Assembly: GCA_032622095.1 (NCBI GenBank) | Contig: CP136064.1 | Location: 257,465,863-257,529,862 of the forward strand | Reading direction: 5' to 3' | Length of the DNA stretch: 64,000 nt | DNA from: Siphonodentalium dalli | Lineage: Eukaryota > Mollusca > Scaphopoda > Gadilida > Siphonodentaliidae | Part shown: in pieces, positions 1 to 15,000 of the stretch | Layout: every line of letters starts with the position of its first letter | Numbering within the stretch: the stretch's first letter is position 1 | Notes under the pieces: generated by a model | What the model saw: only the letters and a program-made list of their open reading frames with translations | The model's database searches: none | Told to the model about the DNA's origin: nothing | Made by a program: the position numbers and the translations under genes

Positions 1-3000
1 TTTTTCTCTATTATTATTATTCTTATTATTTTTCTTACATAGTTTGGTACGACTAATCTCAGGAACCGCTAAATGTAGAATGCTGAAATTTTCTGTGTCT
101 GTACAACTCCCACGGGAATCGGCAGTTGAGGCATTGCGAGTTTTGTCCGTGCCCGATTTATAGAGTTATGGCCCTTAAACCGGCCTCTCACATTTATCGA
201 CAATTGTAGAGTATATCTGGAACGCATTGAGGCAGCGGAACAGGACAAATGTTATGATGTAGAGCAACTTAAACGTGGTTCAGTTCCACAAAATGGACGT
301 TGTCCGATTATTACCCGGGGAGTGGGGGACGGGTGTTCAAAGTCTTAAACATGAAGTCTCTTCGATTGCGACCAAACTTACATGTCATAGTCTACATTTT
401 ACACCGATAACGATGCCGTGAATATTTTGTAAATCGGTCGAAAATTGACAGAGATACCGACCCCTGAATGTCCAAAAATGACGCAAAATTCCTTGTGCCC
501 ACAACTCCTCCCAGACCGATGCTCGGACTAAGGTTGTTGTTATCGATTAACGATCGGTATGCACGAATGAGCAGGCACGCGAAATTTGGGCATCATCGGG
601 CGAAGATTGGCTAGATGCATGCAGATTGAAGTGCTGAAATTTGAAACTTATACAAGTTTAGAACCCGTTAACGCAGGTAAACGGGGTTGGTGTCATTCGA
701 CGGGGATTATCGAGGCGAATACAATGATGTCAGATTGAAAATAATATTTCGGCGAATAGCTGAGATATGGTCATTTTTTCGAAGTTATGTGTGGATATTC
801 ACACGAAAATAGGCATATCGTGTAGATCTCACGAAGGCGAACTCAATGACACCGGTCGCAACACTCTAGCTTAAAAACCCACCGAGATAGAGAGGTTTTA
901 TCACCAAGTCACCTATTGTCGCGGTAATGGTATTTTTGCATAGAAACGGGTCCATTGAACTCAGAAATGCCAATATTACTTATGCTGACCGTCACAAACA
1001 ATTTCAGCAGGTATATTATTATACTTCCATATTTTAATATGGGAGTATATTGTATTTCTGTTGAGGCGTTTTACCGTTTAATTGGACATACCGAGAAAAA
1101 TAATGGCACTAGGAACGCGAAATTTCTTAGAAAAGTAGGCAACTAAGAGGTACTTAAAATGTACGCCTCAGAATTTCGTTACACCTTTTCTTTGCAGAGT
1201 TATCGCCCTTTTACGTTTCTCCATTTTTCTCTATTATTATTATTCTTATTATTTTTCTTACATAGTTTGGTACGACTAATCTCAGGAACCGCTAAATGTA
1301 GAATGCTGAAATTTTCTGTGTCTGTACAACTCCCACGGGAATCGGCAGTTGAGGCATTGCGAGTTTTGTCCGTGCCCGATTTATAGAGTTATGGCCCTTA
1401 AACCGGCCTCTCACATTTATCGACAATTGTAGAGTATATCTGGAACGCATTGAGGCAGCGGAACAGGACAAATGTTATGATGTAGAGCAACTTAAACGTG
1501 GTTCAGTTCCACAAAATGGACGTTGTCCGATTATTACCCGGGGAGTGGGGGACGGGTGTTCAAAGTCTTAAACATGAAGTCTCTTCGATTGCGACCAAAC
1601 TTACATGTCATAGTCTACATTTTACACCGATAACGATGCCGTGAATATTTTGTAAATCGGTCGAAAATTGACAGAGATACCGACCCCTGAATGTCCAAAA
1701 ATGACGCAAAATTCCTTGTGCCCACAACTCCTCCCAGACCGATGCTCGGACTAAGGTTGTTGTTATCGATTAACGATCGGTATGCACGAATGAGCAGGCA
1801 CGCGAAATTTGGGCATCATCGGGCGAAGATTGGCTAGATGCATGCAGATTGAAGTGCTGAAATTTGAAACTTATACAAGTTTAGAACCCGTTAACGCAGG
1901 TAAACGGGGTTGGTGTCATTCGACGGGGATTATCGAGGCGAATACAATGATGTCAGATTGAAAATAATATTTCGGCGAATAGCTGAGATATGGTCATTTT
2001 TTCGAAGTTATGTGTGGATATTCACACGAAAATAGGCATATCGTGTAGATCTCACGAAGGCGAACTCAATGACACCGGTCGCAACACTCTAGCTTAAAAA
2101 CCCACCGAGATAGAGAGGTTTTATCACCAAGTCACCTATTGTCGCGGTAATGGTATTTTTGCATAGAAACGGGTCCATTGAACTCAGAAATGCCAATATT
2201 ACTTATGCTGACCGTCACAAACAATTTCAGCAGGTATATTATTATACTTCCATATTTTAATATGGGAGTATATTGTATTTCTGTTGAGGCGTTTTACCGT
2301 TTAATTGGACATACCGAGAAAAATAATGGCACTAGGAACGCGAAATTTCTTAGAAAAGTAGGCAACTAAGAGGTACTTAAAATGTACGCCTCAGAATTTC
2401 GTTACACCTTTTCTTTGCAGAGTTATCGCCCTTTTACGTTTCTCCATTTTTCTCTATTATTATTATTCTTATTATTTTTCTTACATAGTTTGGTACGACT
2501 AATCTCAGGAACCGCTAAATGTAGAATGCTGAAATTTTCTGTGTCTGTACAACTCCCACGGGAATCGGCAGTTGAGGCATTGCGAGTTTTGTCCGTGCCC
2601 GATTTATAGAGTTATGGCCCTTAAACCGGCCTCTCACATTTATCGACAATTGTAGAGTATATCTGGAACGCATTGAGGCAGCGGAACAGGACAAATGTTA
2701 TGATGTAGAGCAACTTAAACGTGGTTCAGTTCCACAAAATGGACGTTGTCCGATTATTACCCGGGGAGTGGGGGACGGGTGTTCAAAGTCTTAAACATGA
2801 AGTCTCTTCGATTGCGACCAAACTTACATGTCATAGTCTACATTTTACACCGATAACGATGCCGTGAATATTTTGTAAATCGGTCGAAAATTGACAGAGA
2901 TACCGACCCCTGAATGTCCAAAAATGACGCAAAATTCCTTGTGCCCACAACTCCTCCCAGACCGATGCTCGGACTAAGGTTGTTGTTATCGATTAACGAT

Positions 3001-6000
3001 CGGTATGCACGAATGAGCAGGCACGCGAAATTTGGGCATCATCGGGCGAAGATTGGCTAGATGCATGCAGATTGAAGTGCTGAAATTTGAAACTTATACA
3101 AGTTTAGAACCCGTTAACGCAGGTAAACGGGGTTGGTGTCATTCGACGGGGATTATCGAGGCGAATACAATGATGTCAGATTGAAAATAATATTTCGGCG
3201 AATAGCTGAGATATGGTCATTTTTTCGAAGTTATGTGTGGATATTCACACGAAAATAGGCATATCGTGTAGATCTCACGAAGGCGAACTCAATGACACCG
3301 GTCGCAACACTCTAGCTTAAAAACCCACCGAGATAGAGAGGTTTTATCACCAAGTCACCTATTGTCGCGGTAATGGTATTTTTGCATAGAAACGGGTCCA
3401 TTGAACTCAGAAATGCCAATATTACTTATGCTGACCGTCACAAACAATTTCAGCAGGTATATTATTATACTTCCATATTTTAATATGGGAGTATATTGTA
3501 TTTCTGTTGAGGCGTTTTACCGTTTAATTGGACATACCGAGAAAAATAATGGCACTAGGAACGCGAAATTTCTTAGAAAAGTAGGCAACTAAGAGGTACT
3601 TAAAATGTACGCCTCAGAATTTCGTTACACCTTTTCTTTGCAGAGTTATCGCCCTTTTACGTTTCTCCATTTTTCTCTATTATTATTATTCTTATTATTT
3701 TTCTTACATAGTTTGGTACGACTAATCTCAGGAACCGCTAAATGTAGAATGCTGAAATTTTCTGTGTCTGTACAACTCCCACGGGAATCGGCAGTTGAGG
3801 CATTGCGAGTTTTGTCCGTGCCCGATTTATAGAGTTATGGCCCTTAAACCGGCCTCTCACATTTATCGACAATTGTAGAGTATATCTGGAACGCATTGAG
3901 GCAGCGGAACAGGACAAATGTTATGATGTAGAGCAACTTAAACGTGGTTCAGTTCCACAAAATGGACGTTGTCCGATTATTACCCGGGGAGTGGGGGACG
4001 GGTGTTCAAAGTCTTAAACATGAAGTCTCTTCGATTGCGACCAAACTTACATGTCATAGTCTACATTTTACACCGATAACGATGCCGTGAATATTTTGTA
4101 AATCGGTCGAAAATTGACAGAGATACCGACCCCTGAATGTCCAAAAATGACGCAAAATTCCTTGTGCCCACAACTCCTCCCAGACCGATGCTCGGACTAA
4201 GGTTGTTGTTATCGATTAACGATCGGTATGCACGAATGAGCAGGCACGCGAAATTTGGGCATCATCGGGCGAAGATTGGCTAGATGCATGCAGATTGAAG
4301 TGCTGAAATTTGAAACTTATACAAGTTTAGAACCCGTTAACGCAGGTAAACGGGGTTGGTGTCATTCGACGGGGATTATCGAGGCGAATACAATGATGTC
4401 AGATTGAAAATAATATTTCGGCGAATAGCTGAGATATGGTCATTTTTTCGAAGTTATGTGTGGATATTCACACGAAAATAGGCATATCGTGTAGATCTCA
4501 CGAAGGCGAACTCAATGACACCGGTCGCAACACTCTAGCTTAAAAACCCACCGAGATAGAGAGGTTTTATCACCAAGTCACCTATTGTCGCGGTAATGGT
4601 ATTTTTGCATAGAAACGGGTCCATTGAACTCAGAAATGCCAATATTACTTATGCTGACCGTCACAAACAATTTCAGCAGGTATATTATTATACTTCCATA
4701 TTTTAATATGGGAGTATATTGTATTTCTGTTGAGGCGTTTTACCGTTTAATTGGACATACCGAGAAAAATAATGGCACTAGGAACGCGAAATTTCTTAGA
4801 AAAGTAGGCAACTAAGAGGTACTTAAAATGTACGCCTCAGAATTTCGTTACACCTTTTCTTTGCAGAGTTATCGCCCTTTTACGTTTCTCCATTTTTCTC
4901 TATTATTATTATTCTTATTATTTTTCTTACATAGTTTGGTACGACTAATCTCAGGAACCGCTAAATGTAGAATGCTGAAATTTTCTGTGTCTGTACAACT
5001 CCCACGGGAATCGGCAGTTGAGGCATTGCGAGTTTTGTCCGTGCCCGATTTATAGAGTTATGGCCCTTAAACCGGCCTCTCACATTTATCGACAATTGTA
5101 GAGTATATCTGGAACGCATTGAGGCAGCGGAACAGGACAAATGTTATGATGTAGAGCAACTTAAACGTGGTTCAGTTCCACAAAATGGACGTTGTCCGAT
5201 TATTACCCGGGGAGTGGGGGACGGGTGTTCAAAGTCTTAAACATGAAGTCTCTTCGATTGCGACCAAACTTACATGTCATAGTCTACATTTTACACCGAT
5301 AACGATGCCGTGAATATTTTGTAAATCGGTCGAAAATTGACAGAGATACCGACCCCTGAATGTCCAAAAATGACGCAAAATTCCTTGTGCCCACAACTCC
5401 TCCCAGACCGATGCTCGGACTAAGGTTGTTGTTATCGATTAACGATCGGTATGCACGAATGAGCAGGCACGCGAAATTTGGGCATCATCGGGCGAAGATT
5501 GGCTAGATGCATGCAGATTGAAGTGCTGAAATTTGAAACTTATACAAGTTTAGAACCCGTTAACGCAGGTAAACGGGGTTGGTGTCATTCGACGGGGATT
5601 ATCGAGGCGAATACAATGATGTCAGATTGAAAATAATATTTCGGCGAATAGCTGAGATATGGTCATTTTTTCGAAGTTATGTGTGGATATTCACACGAAA
5701 ATAGGCATATCGTGTAGATCTCACGAAGGCGAACTCAATGACACCGGTCGCAACACTCTAGCTTAAAAACCCACCGAGATAGAGAGGTTTTATCACCAAG
5801 TCACCTATTGTCGCGGTAATGGTATTTTTGCATAGAAACGGGTCCATTGAACTCAGAAATGCCAATATTACTTATGCTGACCGTCACAAACAATTTCAGC
5901 AGGTATATTATTATACTTCCATATTTTAATATGGGAGTATATTGTATTTCTGTTGAGGCGTTTTACCGTTTAATTGGACATACCGAGAAAAATAATGGCA

Positions 6001-9000
6001 CTAGGAACGCGAAATTTCTTAGAAAAGTAGGCAACTAAGAGGTACTTAAAATGTACGCCTCAGAATTTCGTTACACCTTTTCTTTGCAGAGTTATCGCCC
6101 TTTTACGTTTCTCCATTTTTCTCTATTATTATTATTCTTATTATTTTTCTTACATAGTTTGGTACGACTAATCTCAGGAACCGCTAAATGTAGAATGCTG
6201 AAATTTTCTGTGTCTGTACAACTCCCACGGGAATCGGCAGTTGAGGCATTGCGAGTTTTGTCCGTGCCCGATTTATAGAGTTATGGCCCTTAAACCGGCC
6301 TCTCACATTTATCGACAATTGTAGAGTATATCTGGAACGCATTGAGGCAGCGGAACAGGACAAATGTTATGATGTAGAGCAACTTAAACGTGGTTCAGTT
6401 CCACAAAATGGACGTTGTCCGATTATTACCCGGGGAGTGGGGGACGGGTGTTCAAAGTCTTAAACATGAAGTCTCTTCGATTGCGACCAAACTTACATGT
6501 CATAGTCTACATTTTACACCGATAACGATGCCGTGAATATTTTGTAAATCGGTCGAAAATTGACAGAGATACCGACCCCTGAATGTCCAAAAATGACGCA
6601 AAATTCCTTGTGCCCACAACTCCTCCCAGACCGATGCTCGGACTAAGGTTGTTGTTATCGATTAACGATCGGTATGCACGAATGAGCAGGCACGCGAAAT
6701 TTGGGCATCATCGGGCGAAGATTGGCTAGATGCATGCAGATTGAAGTGCTGAAATTTGAAACTTATACAAGTTTAGAACCCGTTAACGCAGGTAAACGGG
6801 GTTGGTGTCATTCGACGGGGATTATCGAGGCGAATACAATGATGTCAGATTGAAAATAATATTTCGGCGAATAGCTGAGATATGGTCATTTTTTCGAAGT
6901 TATGTGTGGATATTCACACGAAAATAGGCATATCGTGTAGATCTCACGAAGGCGAACTCAATGACACCGGTCGCAACACTCTAGCTTAAAAACCCACCGA
7001 GATAGAGAGGTTTTATCACCAAGTCACCTATTGTCGCGGTAATGGTATTTTTGCATAGAAACGGGTCCATTGAACTCAGAAATGCCAATATTACTTATGC
7101 TGACCGTCACAAACAATTTCAGCAGGTATATTATTATACTTCCATATTTTAATATGGGAGTATATTGTATTTCTGTTGAGGCGTTTTACCGTTTAATTGG
7201 ACATACCGAGAAAAATAATGGCACTAGGAACGCGAAATTTCTTAGAAAAGTAGGCAACTAAGAGGTACTTAAAATGTACGCCTCAGAATTTCGTTACACC
7301 TTTTCTTTGCAGAGTTATCGCCCTTTTACGTTTCTCCATTTTTCTCTATTATTATTATTCTTATTATTTTTCTTACATAGTTTGGTACGACTAATCTCAG
7401 GAACCGCTAAATGTAGAATGCTGAAATGTTCTGTGTCTGTACAACTCCCACGGGAATCGGCAGTTGAGGCATTGCGAGTTTTGTCCGTGCCCGATTTATA
7501 GAGTTATGGCCCTTAAACCGGCCTCTCACATTTATCGACAATTGTAGAGTATATCTGGAACGCATTGAGGCAGCGGAACAGGACAAATGTTATGATGTAG
7601 AGCAACTTAAACGTGGTTCAGTTCCACAAAATGGACGTTGTCCGATTATTACCCGGGGAGTGGGGGACGGGTGTTCAAAGTCTTAAACATGAAGTCTCTT
7701 CGATTGCGACCAAACTTACATGTCATAGTCTACATTTTACACCGATAACGATGCCGTGAATATTTTGTAAATCGGTCGAAAATTGACAGAGATACCGACC
7801 CCTGAATGTCCAAAAATGACGCAAAATTCCTTGTGCCCACAACTCCTCCCAGACCGATGCTCGGACTAAGGTTGTTGTTATCGATTAACGATCGGTATGC
7901 ACGAATGAGCAGGCACGCGAAATTTGGGCATCATCGGGCGAAGATTGGCTAGATGCATGCAGATTGAAGTGCTGAAATTTGAAACTTATACAAGTTTAGA
8001 ACCCGTTAACGCAGGTAAACGGGGTTGGTGTCATTCGACGGGGATTATCGAGGCGAATACAATGATGTCAGATTGAAAATAATATTTCGGCGAATAGCTG
8101 AGATATGGTCATTTTTTCGAAGTTATGTGTGGATATTCACACGAAAATAGGCATATCGTGTAGATCTCACGAAGGCGAACTCAATGACACCGGTCGCAAC
8201 ACTCTAGCTTAAAAACCCACCGAGATAGAGAGGTTTTATCACCAAGTCACCTATTGTCGCGGTAATGGTATTTTTGCATAGAAACGGGTCCATTGAACTC
8301 AGAAATGCCAATATTACTTATGCTGACCGTCACAAACAATTTCAGCAGGTATATTATTATACTTCCATATTTTAATATGGGAGTATATTGTATTTCTGTT
8401 GAGGCGTTTTACCGTTTAATTGGACATACCGAGAAAAATAATGGCACTAGGAACGCGAAATTTCTTAGAAAAGTAGGCAACTAAGAGGTACTTAAAATGT
8501 ACGCCTCAGAATTTCGTTACACCTTTTCTTTGCAGAGTTATCGCCCTTTTACGTTTCTCCATTTTTCTCTATTATTATTATTCTTATTATTTTTCTTACA
8601 TAGTTTGGTACGACTAATCTCAGGAACCGCTAAATGTAGAATGCTGAAATTTTCTGTGTCTGTACAACTCCCACGGGAATCGGCAGTTGAGGCATTGCGA
8701 GTTTTGTCCGTGCCCGATTTATAGAGTTATGGCCCTTAAACCGGCCTCTCACATTTATCGACAATTGTAGAGTATATCTGGAACGCATTGAGGCAGCGGA
8801 ACAGGACAAATGTTATGATGTAGAGCAACTTAAACGTGGTTCAGTTCCACAAAATGGACGTTGTCCGATTATTACCCGGGGAGTGGGGGACGGGTGTTCA
8901 AAGTCTTAAACATGAAGTCTCTTCGATTGCGACCAAACTTACATGTCATAGTCTACATTTTACACCGATAACGATGCCGTGAATATTTTGTAAATCGGTC

Positions 9001-12000
9001 GAAAATTGACAGAGATACCGACCCCTGAATGTCCAAAAATGACGCAAAATTCCTTGTGCCCACAACTCCTCCCAGACCGATGCTCGGACTAAGGTTGTTG
9101 TTATCGATTAACGATCGGTATGCACGAATGAGCAGGCACGCGAAATTTGGGCATCATCGGGCGAAGATTGGCTAGATGCATGCAGATTGAAGTGCTGAAA
9201 TTTGAAACTTATACAAGTTTAGAACCCGTTAACGCAGGTAAACGGGGTTGGTGTCATTCGACGGGGATTATCGAGGCGAATACAATGATGTCAGATTGAA
9301 AATAATATTTCGGCGAATAGCTGAGATATGGTCATTTTTTCGAAGTTATGTGTGGATATTCACACGAAAATAGGCATATCGTGTAGATCTCACGAAGGCG
9401 AACTCAATGACACCGGTCGCAACACTCTAGCTTAAAAACCCACCGAGATAGAGAGGTTTTATCACCAAGTCACCTATTGTCGCGGTAATGGTATTTTTGC
9501 ATAGAAACGGGTCCATTGAACTCAGAAATGCCAATATTACTTATGCTGACCGTCACAAACAATTTCAGCAGGTATATTATTATACTTCCATATTTTAATA
9601 TGGGAGTATATTGTATTTCTGTTGAGGCGTTTTACCGTTTAATTGGACATACCGAGAAAAATAATGGCACTAGGAACGCGAAATTTCTTAGAAAAGTAGG
9701 CAACTAAGAGGTACTTAAAATGTACGCCTCAGAATTTCGTTACACCTTTTCTTTGCAGAGTTATCGCCCTTTTACGTTTCTCCATTTTTCTCTATTATTA
9801 TTATTCTTATTATTTTTCTTACATAGTTTGGTACGACTAATCTCAGGAACCGCTAAATGTAGAATGCTGAAATTTTCTGTGTCTGTACAACTCCCACGGG
9901 AATCGGCAGTTGAGGCATTGCGAGTTTTGTCCGTGCCCGATTTATAGAGTTATGGCCCTTAAACCGGCCTCTCACATTTATCGACAATTGTAGAGTATAT
10001 CTGGAACGCATTGAGGCAGCGGAACAGGACAAATGTTATGATGTAGAGCAACTTAAACGTGGTTCAGTTCCACAAAATGGACGTTGTCCGATTATTACCC
10101 GGGGAGTGGGGGACGGGTGTTCAAAGTCTTAAACATGAAGTCTCTTCGATTGCGACCAAACTTACATGTCATAGTCTACATTTTACACCGATAACGATGC
10201 CGTGAATATTTTGTAAATCGGTCGAAAATTGACAGAGATACCGACCCCTGAATGTCCAAAAATGACGCAAAATTCCTTGTGCCCACAACTCCTCCCAGAC
10301 CGATGCTCGGACTAAGGTTGTTGTTATCGATTAACGATCGGTATGCACGAATGAGCAGGCACGCGAAATTTGGGCATCATCGGGCGAAGATTGGCTAGAT
10401 GCATGCAGATTGAAGTGCTGAAATTTGAAACTTATACAAGTTTAGAACCCGTTAACGCAGGTAAACGGGGTTGGTGTCATTCGACGGGGATTATCGAGGC
10501 GAATACAATGATGTCAGATTGAAAATAATATTTCGGCGAATAGCTGAGATATGGTCATTTTTTCGAAGTTATGTGTGGATATTCACACGAAAATAGGCAT
10601 ATCGTGTAGATCTCACGAAGGCGAACTCAATGACACCGGTCGCAACACTCTAGCTTAAAAACCCACCGAGATAGAGAGGTTTTATCACCAAGTCACCTAT
10701 TGTCGCGGTAATGGTATTTTTGCATAGAAACGGGTCCATTGAACTCAGAAATGCCAATATTACTTATGCTGACCGTCACAAACAATTTCAGCAGGTATAT
10801 TATTATACTTCCATATTTTAATATGGGAGTATATTGTATTTCTGTTGAGGCGTTTTACCGTTTAATTGGACATACCGAGAAAAATAATGGCACTAGGAAC
10901 GCGAAATTTCTTAGAAAAGTAGGCAACTAAGAGGTACTTAAAATGTACGCCTCAGAATTTCGTTACACCTTTTCTTTGCAGAGTTATCGCCCTTTTACGT
11001 TTCTCCATTTTTCTCTATTATTATTATTCTTATTATTTTTCTTACATAGTTTGGTACGACTAATCTCAGGAACCGCTAAATGTAGAATGCTGAAATTTTC
11101 TGTGTCTGTACAACTCCCACGGGAATCGGCAGTTGAGGCATTGCGAGTTTTGTCCGTGCCCGATTTATAGAGTTATGGCCCTTAAACCGGCCTCTCACAT
11201 TTATCGACAATTGTAGAGTATATCTGGAACGCATTGAGGCAGCGGAACAGGACAAATGTTATGATGTAGAGCAACTTAAACGTGGTTCAGTTCCACAAAA
11301 TGGACGTTGTCCGATTATTACCCGGGGAGTGGGGGACGGGTGTTCAAAGTCTTAAACATGAAGTCTCTTCGATTGCGACCAAACTTACATGTCATAGTCT
11401 ACATTTTACACCGATAACGATGCCGTGAATATTTTGTAAATCGGTCGAAAATTGACAGAGATACCGACCCCTGAATGTCCAAAAATGACGCAAAATTCCT
11501 TGTGCCCACAACTCCTCCCAGACCGATGCTCGGACTAAGGTTGTTGTTATCGATTAACGATCGGTATGCACGAATGAGCAGGCACGCGAAATTTGGGCAT
11601 CATCGGGCGAAGATTGGCTAGATGCATGCAGATTGAAGTGCTGAAATTTGAAACTTATACAAGTTTAGAACCCGTTAACGCAGGTAAACGGGGTTGGTGT
11701 CATTCGACGGGGATTATCGAGGCGAATACAATGATGTCAGATTGAAAATAATATTTCGGCGAATAGCTGAGATATGGTCATTTTTTCGAAGTTATGTGTG
11801 GATATTCACACGAAAATAGGCATATCGTGTAGATCTCACGAAGGCGAACTCAATGACACCGGTCGCAACACTCTAGCTTAAAAACCCACCGAGATAGAGA
11901 GGTTTTATCACCAAGTCACCTATTGTCGCGGTAATGGTATTTTTGCATAGAAACGGGTCCATTGAACTCAGAAATGCCAATATTACTTATGCTGACCGTC

Positions 12001-15000
12001 ACAAACAATTTCAGCAGGTATATTATTATACTTCCATATTTTAATATGGGAGTATATTGTATTTCTGTTGAGGCGTTTTACCGTTTAATTGGACATACCG
12101 AGAAAAATAATGGCACTAGGAACGCGAAATTTCTTAGAAAAGTAGGCAACTAAGAGGTACTTAAAATGTACGCCTCAGAATTTCGTTACACCTTTTCTTT
12201 GCAGAGTTATCGCCCTTTTACGTTTCTCCATTTTTCTCTATTATTATTATTCTTATTATTTTTCTTACATAGTTTGGTACGACTAATCTCAGGAACCGCT
12301 AAATGTAGAATGCTGAAATTTTCTGTGTCTGTACAACTCCCACGGGAATCGGCAGTTGAGGCATTGCGAGTTTTGTCCGTGCCCGATTTATAGAGTTATG
12401 GCCCTTAAACCGGCCTCTCACATTTATCGACAATTGTAGAGTATATCTGGAACGCATTGAGGCAGCGGAACAGGACAAATGTTATGATGTAGAGCAACTT
12501 AAACGTGGTTCAGTTCCACAAAATGGACGTTGTCCGATTATTACCCGGGGAGTGGGGGACGGGTGTTCAAAGTCTTAAACATGAAGTCTCTTCGATTGCG
12601 ACCAAACTTACATGTCATAGTCTACATTTTACACCGATAACGATGCCGTGAATATTTTGTAAATCGGTCGAAAATTGACAGAGATACCGACCCCTGAATG
12701 TCCAAAAATGACGCAAAATTCCTTGTGCCCACAACTCCTCCCAGACCGATGCTCGGACTAAGGTTGTTGTTATCGATTAACGATCGGTATGCACGAATGA
12801 GCAGGCACGCGAAATTTGGGCATCATCGGGCGAAGATTGGCTAGATGCATGCAGATTGAAGTGCTGAAATTTGAAACTTATACAAGTTTAGAACCCGTTA
12901 ACGCAGGTAAACGGGGTTGGTGTCATTCGACGGGGATTATCGAGGCGAATACAATGATGTCAGATTGAAAATAATATTTCGGCGAATAGCTGAGATATGG
13001 TCATTTTTTCGAAGTTATGTGTGGATATTCACACGAAAATAGGCATATCGTGTAGATCTCACGAAGGCGAACTCAATGACACCGGTCGCAACACTCTAGC
13101 TTAAAAACCCACCGAGATAGAGAGGTTTTATCACCAAGTCACCTATTGTCGCGGTAATGGTATTTTTGCATAGAAACGGGTCCATTGAACTCAGAAATGC
13201 CAATATTACTTATGCTGACCGTCACAAACAATTTCAGCAGGTATATTATTATACTTCCATATTTTAATATGGGAGTATATTGTATTTCTGTTGAGGCGTT
13301 TTACCGTTTAATTGGACATACCGAGAAAAATAATGGCACTAGGAACGCGAAATTTCTTAGAAAAGTAGGCAACTAAGAGGTACTTAAAATGTACGCCTCA
13401 GAATTTCGTTACACCTTTTCTTTGCAGAGTTATCGCCCTTTTACGTTTCTCCATTTTTCTCTATTATTATTATTCTTATTATTTTTCTTACATAGTTTGG
13501 TACGACTAATCTCAGGAACCGCTAAATGTAGAATGCTGAAATTTTCTGTGTCTGTACAACTCCCACGGGAATCGGCAGTTGAGGCATTGCGAGTTTTGTC
13601 CGTGCCCGATTTATAGAGTTATGGCCCTTAAACCGGCCTCTCACATTTATCGACAATTGTAGAGTATATCTGGAACGCATTGAGGCAGCGGAACAGGACA
13701 AATGTTATGATGTAGAGCAACTTAAACGTGGTTCAGTTCCACAAAATGGACGTTGTCCGATTATTACCCGGGGAGTGGGGGACGGGTGTTCAAAGTCTTA
13801 AACATGAAGTCTCTTCGATTGCGACCAAACTTACATGTCATAGTCTACATTTTACACCGATAACGATGCCGTGAATATTTTGTAAATCGGTCGAAAATTG
13901 ACAGAGATACCGACCCCTGAATGTCCAAAAATGACGCAAAATTCCTTGTGCCCACAACTCCTCCCAGACCGATGCTCGGACTAAGGTTGTTGTTATCGAT
14001 TAACGATCGGTATGCACGAATGAGCAGGCACGCGAAATTTGGGCATCATCGGGCGAAGATTGGCTAGATGCATGCAGATTGAAGTGCTGAAATTTGAAAC
14101 TTATACAAGTTTAGAACCCGTTAACGCAGGTAAACGGGGTTGGTGTCATTCGACGGGGATTATCGAGGCGAATACAATGATGTCAGATTGAAAATAATAT
14201 TTCGGCGAATAGCTGAGATATGGTCATTTTTTCGAAGTTATGTGTGGATATTCACACGAAAATAGGCATATCGTGTAGATCTCACGAAGGCGAACTCAAT
14301 GACACCGGTCGCAACACTCTAGCTTAAAAACCCACCGAGATAGAGAGGTTTTATCACCAAGTCACCTATTGTCGCGGTAATGGTATTTTTGCATAGAAAC
14401 GGGTCCATTGAACTCAGAAATGCCAATATTACTTATGCTGACCGTCACAAACAATTTCAGCAGGTATATTATTATACTTCCATATTTTAATATGGGAGTA
14501 TATTGTATTTCTGTTGAGGCGTTTTACCGTTTAATTGGACATACCGAGAAAAATAATGGCACTAGGAACGCGAAATTTCTTAGAAAAGTAGGCAACTAAG
14601 AGGTACTTAAAATGTACGCCTCAGAATTTCGTTACACCTTTTCTTTGCAGAGTTATCGCCCTTTTACGTTTCTCCATTTTTCTCTATTATTATTATTCTT
14701 ATTATTTTTCTTACATAGTTTGGTACGACTAATCTCAGGAACCGCTAAATGTAGAATGCTGAAATTTTCTGTGTCTGTACAACTCCCACGGGAATCGGCA
14801 GTTGAGGCATTGCGAGTTTTGTCCGTGCCCGATTTATAGAGTTATGGCCCTTAAACCGGCCTCTCACATTTATCGACAATTGTAGAGTATATCTGGAACG
14901 CATTGAGGCAGCGGAACAGGACAAATGTTATGATGTAGAGCAACTTAAACGTGGTTCAGTTCCACAAAATGGACGTTGTCCGATTATTACCCGGGGAGTG

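Noticed and set aside
955-1386. Two open frames (63 and 75 codons) repeated in every satellite monomer
   Set aside because: They recur only because the monomers are identical. The longer one is made of the ATT/CTT simple tract, neither shows a domain, and they are not kept in the related 1767-bp repeat.
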